DNA of 64,000 bases from Shewanella benthica (GTDB lineage Bacteria > Pseudomonadota > Gammaproteobacteria > Enterobacterales > Shewanellaceae). The position numbers and the translations under genes are program-made. Below, piece after piece: positions 54,402 through 63,983 of this stretch (positions are counted from its first letter, which is position 1; each line of letters opens with the position of its first letter). The notes below the pieces were generated by a model. That model did not search any database, was not told the DNA's origin, and was given only the letters and a program-made list of their open reading frames with translations. The DNA lies in assembly GCA_023284085.1 (NCBI GenBank), contig JAKVHY010000002.1, positions 186,001-250,000 of the forward strand. Direction: 5' to 3'.

Positions 54402-54932
54402 TCAAACAGCAGCTAGCTGCTTCAAGGCTTTGAATCGACTGACCTGCTCAGGGATCAGTACTCGCTTCTTGTCTCTGCCCAGATAAATCTTGAATACCAC
54501 TTCGCCCTTGGCGCCGAAGAAGTTGATTGCATGACTCTCCTGGCCTCTGAACGGTCGGCTAAGTAGTGCTATAGCACTGATATCATCTAGCTTGAGGTGA
54601 CCATGCAGGCCATCGCCCTTAGTGATCAGGTTGTAATAACCGTGGGCATACTTTCCCTTAGGAAAAGCACCTTTAAACTCGAAGATACTGCCAGAAACCG
54701 AGATTATTGTGGTCATCGGCCCCCAAGTCGGCAGCTCTTCCAATAAACTGTCTTTTTCACTCAATGACAAAAGGGCAAACTGATCTTGAGGAAGCTGAGA
54801 CACGACCTCTAACTCAGTGACGCTCAGCTCGGCTGCAATTTGACCTGCCATCAACTCGGGTCTGTCGTTTAACATGGAACGAATAGCGAGTTTGATCTCG
54901 TCGGTAAGTTTCTCTGCGATTATTTTTTCCAT
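54402..54932 (-). CDS. hutX: Heme utilisation carrier HutX (HugX/HuvX)
   Basis: A 176-residue cytosolic heme-binding protein of the HutX family, thought to deliver heme to HutZ. WGPMTTIISVSGSIFEFKGAFPKGKYAHGYYNL and HGHLKLDDI are family-typical. I chose ATG 54932 with GGGAA 6 bases upstream. A 10-base inverted repeat (GTTTCGAATG/CATTCGAAAC, 54964-55014) lies just upstream and may be regulatory. It is in the same direction as the receptor gene, which ends 240 bases upstream of it. Confidence 0.88.
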   Translation of the reverse strand: MEKIIAEKLTDEIKLAIRSMLNDRPELMAGQIAAELSVTELEVVSQLPQDQFALLSLSEKDSLLEELPTWGPMTTIISVSGSIFEFKGAFPKGKYAHGYYNLITKGDGLHGHLKLDDISAIALLSRPFRGQESHAINFFGAKGEVVFKIYLGRDKKRVLIPEQVSRFKALKQLAAV

Positions 54933-54963
54933 TGAGTTTCCCATCAATAAATGTGTTCTTTTA

Positions 54964-55014
54964 GTTTCGAATGTTTTGGGTACAATTTAGTACAATGCTG
55001 ACACCATTCGAAAC
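54964..55014. promoter_or_regulatory. Inverted repeat upstream of hutX
   Basis: GTTTCGAATG (54964-54973) is the exact reverse complement of CATTCGAAAC (55005-55014). Between them GTACAATTTAGTAC is itself a small palindrome. The position suggests a promoter or operator for hutXZ; it does not resemble a Fur box. Confidence 0.45.
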
Positions 55015-55173
55015 CCTCTTAGGCTGGCTCAAAGAGGAAGGTGTCGAACTAAGCCACTTACTCAAGCGCTTTAGCTCGAGCATTTAGTTGACCCCAACAC
55101 CTCCACCAGCAAGCTGAAACGTTTAAATCCATTTAAAAATAGTGTGTTACCTTTTTACTGCCAACTAATAAAA

Positions 55174-57225
55174 TTAGAAATTATATCTGGCCGACAGCTT
55201 GAAGTTACGCCCCTGTTCGTACAAGTTCTGCCACGCTTGGCGATACTCTTCATCACCGATATTTTCGATGGCGAAATCGACACGTAAGCCTTCAAGCGTA
55301 CCCATGGCCGGCTCCCAAGCCACATACACATCCCAGAGTTTGTAGTCTTCATACTGAGCTGTATACGAGTCAGGCATCTGCTCTTGATCGGCCACATAAG
55401 TGATACGGGTACCGAACTTAACATCCCCTTCCATCACAGCCTGAGACAGATCGGCAACCAACTTCTTAGCCGGAATGTTAGTCAGGTACTCGCCGCTGTT
55501 TTTATTTTTACCTTCTGTCTGACCATAGTTGAGCGTTAAGCGGGTCTGCTCATAGCGGTAACGGGTACTGAACTCGAAACCGGTCAACTTAGCTTCATCT
55601 ACGTTGTCCCAAGAAGTGGTTTGCTCAAGACCCGGGATCCCCATTAACGGGTTAGAAACCGATTGCTCGATGAAGTCATCCACATCGTTACGGAACACGT
55701 TCAATGTGATAGCCAACTCGTCGTTACCCGCCAAGTTGCTAAAGCGCATATCCGCCTTAATCTCTTTGTTCTTGGCTTTTTCCGCTTGCAGATCTGGGTT
55801 GATCTCGAAGGTGTTGCACAAGCCATTAGGTAAGAAACCCGGGATCGGTGGGATACAGTAATGGGTACCGGTGGAGTACATCTCTTCTATGCTTGGCGCT
55901 CTGAAGGCTTCATCGTATCTGGCACTCAGGGTCAGCCAATCTGTGGTTTTCCAAACGAGCCCCAACGAGGGAGACAGTGCGTTATCGTCTGATGACTCAC
56001 CTAAGTTAATACTCTCATTCTCGAACGTATCGTAACGCGCCGCAACTTCGAGAGACAAGGTATCGGTAAGGCCAATATCAGCCTTAGCGAAGGCGCCCCA
56101 AACCGTGGTCTTACCATCGATATCTTCGGGACGTTGACCCGCTTGTCCCGAGTCATCACGTACAGTTTTGATGGTGTCCTGATAGCCATCGATACCATAA
56201 ACGAGCGTTGTCGCACCTAAGATTGAGCTGTTATTGACGCTGAAACCTATGGTTTCATATTCAGTGCTGTCAATCTGCCCCTTAGTGACCCTGTCTTCGT
56301 CGTAATCTGTACCGTTCCAGTAAAGGGTGGCATTGAGATCCAGATAGGCATTCTGAGTTGGATTCAGGCTGTAATCTAAGGTGAGATTTTTATCTTTAGT
56401 CTTACGCTGGATCAGAGGCACTGAGCTGCCCACCTCTGCAGCCGGATTGCTCGGCACCAATTCATCGGTATCGGAGATACGTCCCGATAATTGCAGGCGC
56501 TGACCTTCGCTTGGCTCCCAGCCAAATTTCATCAAGCCACTGGTTCTCTCGGAGCCACTGTTCGCCAAGGTTTGATCGTTACCCATCTTGATGTTATTGC
56601 TGTCGTTGTAGCTGCCGTTGATCAACCAATCAAATTTATCGGCAACGCCATAAATGGCGCCGCTGGTCTTAATTTTATCGCCATTAGTCTCGAAGCCTTG
56701 CTTAAGGTAACCACCGAAGGTGTCCCCCTCGTCGAGCATGTCTCTTGCCGACTTCGTGTTCAGTGCCACCACACCGCCAATCGCGCCGCTTCCCCATAAG
56801 CTACTCGCAGGTCCACGAATCACTTCGACAGATTTGAGCAGTTCAGGATCCATGAAATAGGTACCACGGTGACCCGAGTTAGTGTTTTGACGCGCACCAT
56901 CTATGGTCTGCAGTACACGTTGTCCGCCCAAACCACGGATCTCGATCCCCTGAGAGGAGGCCCGAGGACCATTCGAGACATTGATATTGGCTTCATTTTT
57001 AAGTGCCTGAGCAACCGATGCAGGTTGTAACTGCTGAAGTTCCTCTTCACCAATAACGGCTAGGCTTCGGCTGGTGTCCGACGCTTTCTCGCTGATACGG
57101 GTTGCAGTAACTAAAACCTCATCAAACTCAGCTACAGACTCAGCTTGTTGAGCAAACGTTTTAGCTGATATGGCCGTAGAACTCAGTGCTATCGCCATAG
57201 CTATCACTAACGGCTTCTTTGTCAT
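55174..57225 (-). CDS. hutA: TonB-dependent heme receptor (HutA/HugA type)
   Basis: A 683-residue outer-membrane receptor. Signal peptide (cut near TFAQQ), TonB-box-like FDEVLVTATR (about 34-43), plug domain (EVIRGPASSLWGSGAIGGVV near 134-153) and C-terminal barrel ending ARYNF. The FRAPS and NPDL segments in the barrel occur in the heme/hemoglobin receptor subfamily. GAGGAA lies 7-8 bases before the ATG. It faces the tonB operon across a region with a Fur-box-like sequence, so both are probably iron-repressed. In Shewanella this gene is usually called hugA. Confidence 0.9.
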   Translation of the reverse strand: MTKKPLVIAMAIALSSTAISAKTFAQQAESVAEFDEVLVTATRISEKASDTSRSLAVIGEEELQQLQPASVAQALKNEANINVSNGPRASSQGIEIRGLGGQRVLQTIDGARQNTNSGHRGTYFMDPELLKSVEVIRGPASSLWGSGAIGGVVALNTKSARDMLDEGDTFGGYLKQGFETNGDKIKTSGAIYGVADKFDWLINGSYNDSNNIKMGNDQTLANSGSERTSGLMKFGWEPSEGQRLQLSGRISDTDELVPSNPAAEVGSSVPLIQRKTKDKNLTLDYSLNPTQNAYLDLNATLYWNGTDYDEDRVTKGQIDSTEYETIGFSVNNSSILGATTLVYGIDGYQDTIKTVRDDSGQAGQRPEDIDGKTTVWGAFAKADIGLTDTLSLEVAARYDTFENESINLGESSDDNALSPSLGLVWKTTDWLTLSARYDEAFRAPSIEEMYSTGTHYCIPPIPGFLPNGLCNTFEINPDLQAEKAKNKEIKADMRFSNLAGNDELAITLNVFRNDVDDFIEQSVSNPLMGIPGLEQTTSWDNVDEAKLTGFEFSTRYRYEQTRLTLNYGQTEGKNKNSGEYLTNIPAKKLVADLSQAVMEGDVKFGTRITYVADQEQMPDSYTAQYEDYKLWDVYVAWEPAMGTLEGLRVDFAIENIGDEEYRQAWQNLYEQGRNFKLSARYNF

Positions 57226-57550
57226 CGATCATTTCCTCAGGTCTTTTTTTATTGACACATTGGCAGCCCAAATAGCCAACAAGATCTAAAATGAGATCGT
57301 TAGCGACTTGAAATTTCAACATATGTAATGGGTATTTTTGGCACTTTACATGAGTAAAAGATTTAGATCAAATGCAAATCATTATCATTTGCGATCTTGT
57401 TAGCGTTCGTATATCTTACATGGGTAATATGGATTTACGTTGAACGTTCATGGTTGAAAATTGTTTATCAGCAGCTAGTTACATCATATTAACAGGGTAC
57501 TCACTGAGCAGTGACTCAATGTACCTTCGAGAAAGAGAAGCGTAAAGACA
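57226..57550. other. Divergent promoter region, heme receptor / tonB operon
   Basis: 325 bases without an ORF. It contains the Fur-box candidate at 57368-57386 about midway between the two start codons. Both promoters should lie here. Confidence 0.65.
57368..57386. promoter_or_regulatory. Fur-box candidate (receptor / tonB)
   Basis: TCAAATGCAAATCATTATC matches 14 of 19 positions of GATAATGATAATCATTATC by eye. It lies between the divergent heme receptor and tonB genes. Confidence 0.7.
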
Positions 57551-58309
57551 ATGACACCTAAACGATATTTAGCATTCGGCTGTATCACCCTATTAATCCA
57601 GGGGGGGCTTATTGCTGCCCAGGATATGCTGCCGGTTAATGTCGAAAAATTCAAAATGAACTCAGGCAGTGCCATGGGCCAAGCCCAGGCGATCAATCTG
57701 TCGATCGCGATGCGATCCACCGTCGAAGCAAAGCAAACACCCCAGAAAGAGCCCGAGCCTAAGCAAGAGATAGCGAAAGCTCAACAGCCAGAGCCCATCG
57801 AGACAGCAACTGCAGTCGCCAAAGCAATGGCTCAACCGATAACTAAATCAAGCACTAAGCCAAAGCCCACCAAACTGGCCAAAACAGAGACGAAGAAGCA
57901 GGTTAAACAGACAGTCGAGCAAGCAATTAAAGATGCAGACAAGGAGGCGATGCCCACAGTACCAGCCGATGTCCTTGTACAGTCGCAGAATCAAGCCGAA
58001 GTCACCGCCAAGCAAGGCGTCAGTCAAGAGGCCATCACCCTGAGTAGGCCAACATTTTCATCTCCACCAGCCCAACCTAGATACCCTAAGCTTGCCCGCA
58101 AGCGAGGTTTCGAGGGCACGGCAATGATAGAGGTGATGTTTAATCATATTGGCGAGCAACTGTCACTCACACTCATCAATAGCTCAGGGTTTTCATTACT
58201 CGACAGGGCGGCAATCACAGCGGTTGAGCAGTGGCAATTTTCTCCGCCGTCACCGCAAACGGCCTTCGCTTATACGGTTAAAGTACCGATCAAGTTTGCC
58301 CTTAATTAG
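57551..58309 (+). CDS. tonB: TonB energy-transducing protein
   Basis: A 252-residue TonB. One N-terminal membrane segment (LAFGCITLLIQGGLIAA), a long Lys/Pro/Glu/Gln-rich periplasmic linker (about 60-165) and a C-terminal TonB domain (PAQPRYPKLARKRGFEGTAMIEVMF to the end). It transmits proton-motive force from ExbBD to receptors such as the divergent heme receptor. First gene of tonB-exbB-exbD-hmuTUV, with an AAGAGAAG-like ribosome site upstream. Confidence 0.93.
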   Translation: MTPKRYLAFGCITLLIQGGLIAAQDMLPVNVEKFKMNSGSAMGQAQAINLSIAMRSTVEAKQTPQKEPEPKQEIAKAQQPEPIETATAVAKAMAQPITKSSTKPKPTKLAKTETKKQVKQTVEQAIKDADKEAMPTVPADVLVQSQNQAEVTAKQGVSQEAITLSRPTFSSPPAQPRYPKLARKRGFEGTAMIEVMFNHIGEQLSLTLINSSGFSLLDRAAITAVEQWQFSPPSPQTAFAYTVKVPIKFALN

Positions 58310-58417
58310 CGTTTAATTTTCCCAGAGAACTAGATTGATGAATAACTACCAGCCCATTAGGCCACTCGAGTCAGTGACAGGCTTTTATCAATGTGTGTTC
58401 AATAATAAGGACCCCAG

Positions 58418-59170
58418 ATGTCTGTTAATTTGTTTACCTCTTTAAGCGAGCAACTCGGCCCCCTCACCTGGCCCATGTTCATCTGCGCCTTTATCGCCCT
58501 AATGATCATCTTAGAGCGACTCGCACTGGTGATATTCGAGTTGCCTAAACGCGATACCTGGTTAACAGGCCTGCGCAAACAGAGCAGAACGTCTGATCCC
58601 GAACAAGTCAAAGCCTTGATAGCTCAATTAAATAGCGGACGAAGCATGCTGTCTAAAGGGACGTATCTGCTGCTAACTCATGCAGGGCAAAACCGAACCA
58701 TGCGAGAGGAGATCATCAATCTCTGGTTAACTAAACAGAAACAAGTATTGCGATCCGGCCTCAAGGTATTGCAAGTGATCGGCATTATCACCCCGCTACT
58801 TGGTCTACTAGGAACCGTACTTGGCTTAATCGAGATGTTTAACCAACTCGGCGCTTCCGATGGTCCTGTTACTCCTTCCCAGTTGGCATCCGGCTTGGGC
58901 CTGGCGATGAATACCACAGCAGCAGGCCTCATCATAGCCGTCCCAGCTATCACCATGGCCCATCTGTTTGGCATTTGGGCGGATCAGCGTTGCAGCAACA
59001 TTGCCTATGCCCTCAATCAGATCAACTTATGGCTCGAAGGATTGGAGCAGGCCATGACCTTAGGCTGTGATCCACAAGCCAGCGCCTTTTGCACTCAGGC
59101 CAATAAGGCCCAAACCAGTATTACTCTAGCTAAAGAAACCCAGACGAATAAAGATCAGGTGGCCATATGA
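58418..59170 (+). CDS. exbB: Biopolymer transport protein ExbB
   Basis: A 250-residue inner-membrane protein of the MotA/TolQ/ExbB family with three membrane segments. LQVIGIITPLLGLLGTVLGLIEMF (about 121-144) and LGLAMNTTAAGLIIAVPAI (about 166-184) are the conserved proton-channel regions. It ends 4 bases inside exbD, indicating translational coupling. AAGGA precedes the ATG. It powers TonB. Confidence 0.95.
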   Translation: MSVNLFTSLSEQLGPLTWPMFICAFIALMIILERLALVIFELPKRDTWLTGLRKQSRTSDPEQVKALIAQLNSGRSMLSKGTYLLLTHAGQNRTMREEIINLWLTKQKQVLRSGLKVLQVIGIITPLLGLLGTVLGLIEMFNQLGASDGPVTPSQLASGLGLAMNTTAAGLIIAVPAITMAHLFGIWADQRCSNIAYALNQINLWLEGLEQAMTLGCDPQASAFCTQANKAQTSITLAKETQTNKDQVAI

Positions 59171-59583
59171 TTGGGCTGGAGCAAGATGATGCAGGCTCCA
59201 GCATAACTGGGTTAGACCTGACGCCTTTAATCGACATCATCTTCATCGTCTTAGTGTTCCTCTTACTGACCGCTAATACCCAGCTACTGAGTCTCGCCAT
59301 CGAAGTCCCAACGGAATCGACATCTGAGTTGCAGGCCCTGTCTCAGGATAAGCACCTCACCATCAATGTGATGGCTTCACCGCCTTTTTGGGCACTGGAT
59401 GGTAAGGAATATCAGGATTTCAAACAATTTGAACAGGCCTTCATCAGCAGCTTCAAGGAAAAACCAGACGCTAAGGTGATTATTGCAGCCGATAAAGAGG
59501 CACAAGTTCAGCCCTTGATGACCTTACTTGCGCTCATGCAGAGGCAGCAGATCAGCAACACTCAGATACTGATGGAACCATAA
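59167..59583 (+). CDS. exbD: Biopolymer transport protein ExbD
   Basis: A 138-residue ExbD/TolR protein. It has one membrane segment with the proton-carrying aspartate in LTPLIDIIFIVLVFLLLTA (about residues 18-36) and a periplasmic C-terminal domain. It overlaps exbB by 4 bases. It forms the proton channel with ExbB. Confidence 0.95.
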   Translation: MIGLEQDDAGSSITGLDLTPLIDIIFIVLVFLLLTANTQLLSLAIEVPTESTSELQALSQDKHLTINVMASPPFWALDGKEYQDFKQFEQAFISSFKEKPDAKVIIAADKEAQVQPLMTLLALMQRQQISNTQILMEP

Positions 59584-59635
59584 ACATTTATTGATACAAG
59601 AATAATGAACCATTACCCTATTTTCGGAGCCGCAT

Positions 59636-60586
59636 ATGTTCAATCCATCACACGTTTTTAATAGACAAGTTAGCTCGAAGTGCCTGCTGTTATCTGCCAG
59701 CCTGTTACTGACATTCAATGTATCGGCCCATGAAGGCGTTCATTCTCATGAGCAAGTACAGCCACGCTTGGTGAGTGCGGGCGCCGGGGTGACCGAGTTA
59801 GTGTTAGCACTCGAGGCAGGAGACGAGTTAGTGGCGGTGGACTCCACCAGCTTACTGCCTCCATCTATGACAAACATAGAGAAATTGGGCTATCACAGAA
59901 TGCTGTCGGCAGAAGGTATTTTAGCCTTAACCCCGACGCTGGTTCTAGGCACCGATGCCATGGGCCCGGAAACGACCTTGGAGGTGCTCAGAAGCGCCGA
60001 TGTCGAAGTTGTCAAACTGCCTACGGCCAATGATCGACCTCAGTTGCTGAGCAATATCGATACGATGGGCAAGCTACTGAATCGTCAGGCGCAAGCCAAA
60101 CAGTTGAAGCTTAAGCTTCAAGCCTCTCTAGATGCCATAGCCGCAAAGAAGAAGCAAGTTGGCAGCGCTGAACAGGCACCTAAGATCTTGTTTATGTTGT
60201 TGCAAGCCGACAGACCAGCACGGGTCGGCGGTGAGGGCACTGCAGCCGATATCATCATCAAGCTAGCCGGCGGCAACAACATCGCCGACTTCTCCGGTTA
60301 CAAGAGCCTGTCTCAGGAGGGAATTTTATCCCTGCAACCGGATCTTATCCTGATCTCTAATCGCTCACACGATCAAGATGAAACACCAATGAGTGATGCG
60401 GACAAGGCTGCTAGCGACGCCGCAAAAGTGCTTAAAGCCATGCCACTGCTTGCTCATACCCCAGCTGGGAAAAACAACAAGATACAGTCAATCAAACCCC
60501 AAGCCTTGTTAGGCGGATTAGGCCTAAGTGCCATAGAGGCGGCCGATAAACTTGCCAGCACTCTGATTGAAATTAATCGATATTAA
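59636..60586 (+). CDS. hmuT: Heme ABC transporter substrate-binding protein
   Basis: A 316-residue periplasmic binding protein of the HmuT/HutB type. Signal peptide (LLLSASLLLTFNVSA), then PRLVSAGAGVTELVLALEAGDELVAVDSTS and KLGYHRMLSAEGILALTPTLVLGT, typical of cluster-B heme binders; the tyrosine in LGYHR is the expected heme ligand. GGAG lies 8 bases before the ATG. It delivers heme to HmuUV encoded next. Confidence 0.92.
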   Translation: MFNPSHVFNRQVSSKCLLLSASLLLTFNVSAHEGVHSHEQVQPRLVSAGAGVTELVLALEAGDELVAVDSTSLLPPSMTNIEKLGYHRMLSAEGILALTPTLVLGTDAMGPETTLEVLRSADVEVVKLPTANDRPQLLSNIDTMGKLLNRQAQAKQLKLKLQASLDAIAAKKKQVGSAEQAPKILFMLLQADRPARVGGEGTAADIIIKLAGGNNIADFSGYKSLSQEGILSLQPDLILISNRSHDQDETPMSDADKAASDAAKVLKAMPLLAHTPAGKNNKIQSIKPQALLGGLGLSAIEAADKLASTLIEINRY

Positions 60587-60613
60587 TCACATACCCACAC
60601 CTTGGATAACGTT

Positions 60614-61630
60614 ATGAATAGCCAACGTTGGCTCTGGCCTGGACTTATCGCCTTGCTGGTCATCACCAGTGTATTGTCGATAAGCACGGGACCGCTGAAT
60701 ATCAGCCCGTCTACCAGTCTCAGCGCTGTGATCTCCTGGGCGACTCATTATGAAATCGCCAATGTCGCTCCCCATGAGCAGCTGGTGATCAACAATGTTC
60801 GCCTGCCAAGAACGCTTCTGGCCATGGCCGTGGGCGCAATTTTGGCACAATGTGGCGCCGTGATGCAGGGGCTATTTCGTAATCCCTTGGCCGATCCCGG
60901 CATCATAGGTGTCTCTTCCGGGGCAGCTCTAGGCGCTGCAATATGCATAGTCATGTTTCCTGCGGCTGCCCAATATTGGATCGCCTTCAGTGCTTTTCTC
61001 GCAGGCTTAATCACCACTCTTCTGGTATACCGCTTAGCCACTAGCCCGACAGGAACCTCTGTGATGTTACTGCTACTTTCCGGCGTAGCCGTCGCAGCCT
61101 TAGCTGGGGCAGGAATAGGCGTGTTGACTTACATGGCCAACGATATGGCCCTGAGAGATCTCACCCTGTGGCAGATGGGCTCTATTGCCGGTGCTCAATG
61201 GCAATATGTCATTCTCGCCTTAGTCGCTCTGGTGTTACTTAGCTGGCACTTCAATCGCAGCGCCAGGGCGCTCAATGCGCTGCTGCTTGGGGAGTCTGAA
61301 GCCCGTCACTTGGGCATAGACGTAGATAAGCTTAAATTTAAACTCATCATACTCTGTGCGTTAGGTGTGGGGATCTCTGTGGCTGCAACCGGCATCATAG
61401 GCTTTATCGGTCTGGTTATTCCCCATCTGGTTCGTATTCTCATCGGCCCTGACCACAAGCAACTATTGCCACTGAGCGCCCTGCTAGGTGCGGTAATATT
61501 GGCCCTGGCCGACATAGGTGCCCGCTCTCTGGTCGCGCCATCTGAGCTACCCGTTGGCTTAGTGACGGCGCTGCTTGGTGCCCCATTCTTTATCTTCCTG
61601 CTGTTAAAACAGCGGTCGAAATTTATCTAG
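60614..61630 (+). CDS. hmuU: Heme ABC transporter permease
   Basis: A 338-residue BtuCD/FecCD-type permease with about ten membrane helices. [49 protein letters not shown] and [20 protein letters not shown] are the family landmarks, including the coupling region that contacts the ATPase. ATG 60614 has GGATAAC upstream; a TTG 12 bases earlier is less likely. It follows hmuT by 27 bases. Confidence 0.94.
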   Translation: MNSQRWLWPGLIALLVITSVLSISTGPLNISPSTSLSAVISWATHYEIANVAPHEQLVINNVRLPRTLLAMAVGAILAQCGAVMQGLFRNPLADPGIIGVSSGAALGAAICIVMFPAAAQYWIAFSAFLAGLITTLLVYRLATSPTGTSVMLLLLSGVAVAALAGAGIGVLTYMANDMALRDLTLWQMGSIAGAQWQYVILALVALVLLSWHFNRSARALNALLLGESEARHLGIDVDKLKFKLIILCALGVGISVAATGIIGFIGLVIPHLVRILIGPDHKQLLPLSALLGAVILALADIGARSLVAPSELPVGLVTALLGAPFFIFLLLKQRSKFI

Positions 61631-61641
61631 GTGACAGGCAC

Positions 61642-62406
61642 ATGATTGAAATTAAACATCTGTCGGTTCGCATAGATAACAAGCCGGTATTGACTGACAT
61701 TAACCTCACCATCGCAGCCGGCAAGGTCACCGCCCTGCTGGGCCCCAATGGCGCGGGTAAGTCGACACTGCTCAAGAGTCTCTGTCAGGAAACGGACATC
61801 GAAGCCGGTAAGATTTTGCTCGATAATCGGCCGATACATGAGTGGGATAGGATAGAGTTGGCCAAGACTCTGGCCGTTCTGCCCCAACACGCCAGCCTCA
61901 CCTTCCCCTTCAAGGTGAGCGAGGTTGTCGCCATGGGGTTATATCCCTTAAGTGTTAGCCGCAGCCAAGGAGCGGAAATTGTAGATCAACAGCTACACAG
62001 GCTAGATCTGCTGTCACTTAAGCATCGCAGTTACCCAACACTGTCTGGCGGAGAGAAACAGCGAGTGCAACTCGCGAGAGTATTGACACAGCTACAGCAG
62101 GCGAGTCGCCCACCTATCTTACTGCTGGACGAGCCAACTTCGGCACTGGATCTCGCTCAGCAACACAGGGTGTTAGCCTTAGCCAAAACCTTGGCTCACG
62201 AGCAAAACTATGCCGTCATTTTGGTGCTGCACGATCTCAACCAAGCGTCACGCTATGCCGACAACTTAGTGGTTTTGGAGCAAGGACAGATTGTCAGCCA
62301 AGGGCCTCCCGGAGTGGCTCTGTCGCCCGAGACTATCCGTCAGGTGTGGAAATACGACCCTCTCGTGGTCAAGGCTCCGGACAGTGATATCCCTCTGCTT
62401 TTTTAG
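61642..62406 (+). CDS. hmuV: Heme ABC transporter ATP-binding protein
   Basis: A 254-residue ATPase of the HmuV type. Walker [10 protein letters not shown] (about residues 34-42), signature [15 protein letters not shown], Walker [13 protein letters not shown] and the H-loop histidine in LVLHDLNQ. It drives heme import through HmuU. It begins 11 bases after hmuU and is the last gene before a 161-base gap with a Fur-box candidate. Confidence 0.95.
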   Translation: MIEIKHLSVRIDNKPVLTDINLTIAAGKVTALLGPNGAGKSTLLKSLCQETDIEAGKILLDNRPIHEWDRIELAKTLAVLPQHASLTFPFKVSEVVAMGLYPLSVSRSQGAEIVDQQLHRLDLLSLKHRSYPTLSGGEKQRVQLARVLTQLQQASRPPILLLDEPTSALDLAQQHRVLALAKTLAHEQNYAVILVLHDLNQASRYADNLVVLEQGQIVSQGPPGVALSPETIRQVWKYDPLVVKAPDSDIPLLF

Positions 62407-62508
62407 GCCCTTGCTCCAGAACTAACTGCCTGGTAATCATCGAGTCTGCCAGGCAATCTTTACAATTCACTTCATCATATTTTGATCGAAAGCAACAAAC
62501 CTTAAGAT

Positions 62509-62527
62509 GATAGTGATTATCATTATC
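62509..62527. promoter_or_regulatory. Fur-box candidate upstream of hutW
   Basis: GATAGTGATTATCATTATC matches 17 of 19 positions of the Fur consensus by eye. It is 41 bases before the hutW start codon, so hutW probably has its own iron-regulated promoter. Confidence 0.85.
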
Positions 62528-62567
62528 AACAAGTAATCCTTGTCGAGTCGCCCTCAGAGAATGCCCA

Positions 62568-63983
62568 GTGAATAACATCCATAACTCTCTAAACAATGAC
62601 GTAAACAGCCCTGTTTTAACCCCCTTGATGACTGGGATATCCAGTCCCGATCCCCTTAAATTTGCCTTCACAGTCAAGAGTGCCCCCCATGCAGGACGAG
62701 GGGGAAGTCATCCGCTAAATTTAACTCCACAGCAATGGCAAACCTGGTGGACAAGCCCCACATCGGCAACACAAAGGGCCTTGTATATACACCTTCCCTT
62801 CTGCCGCAAACGCTGCAGCTTCTGTAACTTCTTCGAGAATGGCTCCAACCCGGCCCGCATTAGCCACTATGTCGATGAGCTGTCGAAACAGCTTTATATC
62901 GCCTCTAAAACCCCATTCGTCCAAAGTGGTACATTCGATACCGTCTATGTGGGAGGTGGCACGCCGACGGACATGCAAGCTAGCGAAATAGCCATCATAG
63001 GCGAGGCGATTCAAGCCTTCCCCTTAGCTAAAGACGCTGAAATCACCTTGGAAGGACGCATCAATGGCTTCACCCATGCTAAGTTCGATGCGGCACTATC
63101 CTCCGGCTTTAACCGCTTCTCCTTCGGAGTACAGAGCTTCAACACTCAGGTTCGACTCGCCGCTGGCCGCTTCGATGACAGAGAAAACCTGATCGAGCGC
63201 TTGCAAGAATTGAGCGAGCACCCGAGTGCCACGATCGTTGCCGATCTTATCTTTGGTCTACCGGGTCAAACCATGGAGATATGGCAACAAGATTTGCAAG
63301 ATGTTATCCAGTCCGGCGTCCACGGAGTGGATCTCTATCAGCTCATCGGTCTACAGGGCACAAGGTTGAGTCATCAGGCCGAGAAGAAGGCCACGAACAA
63401 ACAAAAGCAGCAAACACTCGCCCCCGCCGTCGACAGCCAGACTCGGGCACGTATGTACGCCGCTGGTGCCAGCCTATTAGAGTCATCAAACTGGCAACGC
63501 CTGTCCAGTTGCCATTGGCGCCGAGATAAGCGGGAGCGTAGCATCTATAACTCCTTAGCCAAGAGTGGCATAGAGATTCTTCCCTTTGGCGCAGGCGCTG
63601 GCGGGAATATTCATGGCCACGGCATAATGAATGCCCGCGACCTGTCACATTGGCACCAAGCTCAGTCACAAGCTACAGAGGCTGGTACACAGAGGTTCCC
63701 GTCACAGGTACCAGGCATGATAATGTCACCCAACCCGTCGGCCGCCCTAGATAGTCAGTTTAAGGCTGGATTAGACAGTGGAGTGCTAGCCTTAGCTAAC
63801 TTTGATACTGAACTTGTCAGTCACTTAATGCCCCTTTTTTCCGCCTGGCAGACTCATGGCCTGGTCAAGATTAGCGGCAAAATCATGACCCAAACCCTGG
63901 CAGGACGCTTCTGGAATGTGAATCTGCAAACAGGCTTGTTTGCCTACCTGAAACAGAATCCCTTCGAGTCATGTGCTAGCTGA
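62568..63983 (+). CDS. hutW: HutW-type radical SAM heme utilisation protein
   Basis: A 471-residue radical SAM enzyme of the HemN-like HutW/ChuW group. The cluster motif is CRKRCSFC (C79, C83, C86) and GGGTPTD follows near 145. ChuW homologues open the heme ring under anaerobic conditions, releasing iron without oxygen; HutW is its Vibrio/Shewanella counterpart. Translation starts at GTG 62568 with GAGAA upstream. It completes the heme operon and has a separate Fur box. It fits a facultative anaerobe that needs oxygen-independent heme breakdown. Confidence 0.88.
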   Translation: MNNIHNSLNNDVNSPVLTPLMTGISSPDPLKFAFTVKSAPHAGRGGSHPLNLTPQQWQTWWTSPTSATQRALYIHLPFCRKRCSFCNFFENGSNPARISHYVDELSKQLYIASKTPFVQSGTFDTVYVGGGTPTDMQASEIAIIGEAIQAFPLAKDAEITLEGRINGFTHAKFDAALSSGFNRFSFGVQSFNTQVRLAAGRFDDRENLIERLQELSEHPSATIVADLIFGLPGQTMEIWQQDLQDVIQSGVHGVDLYQLIGLQGTRLSHQAEKKATNKQKQQTLAPAVDSQTRARMYAAGASLLESSNWQRLSSCHWRRDKRERSIYNSLAKSGIEILPFGAGAGGNIHGHGIMNARDLSHWHQAQSQATEAGTQRFPSQVPGMIMSPNPSAALDSQFKAGLDSGVLALANFDTELVSHLMPLFSAWQTHGLVKISGKIMTQTLAGRFWNVNLQTGLFAYLKQNPFESCAS

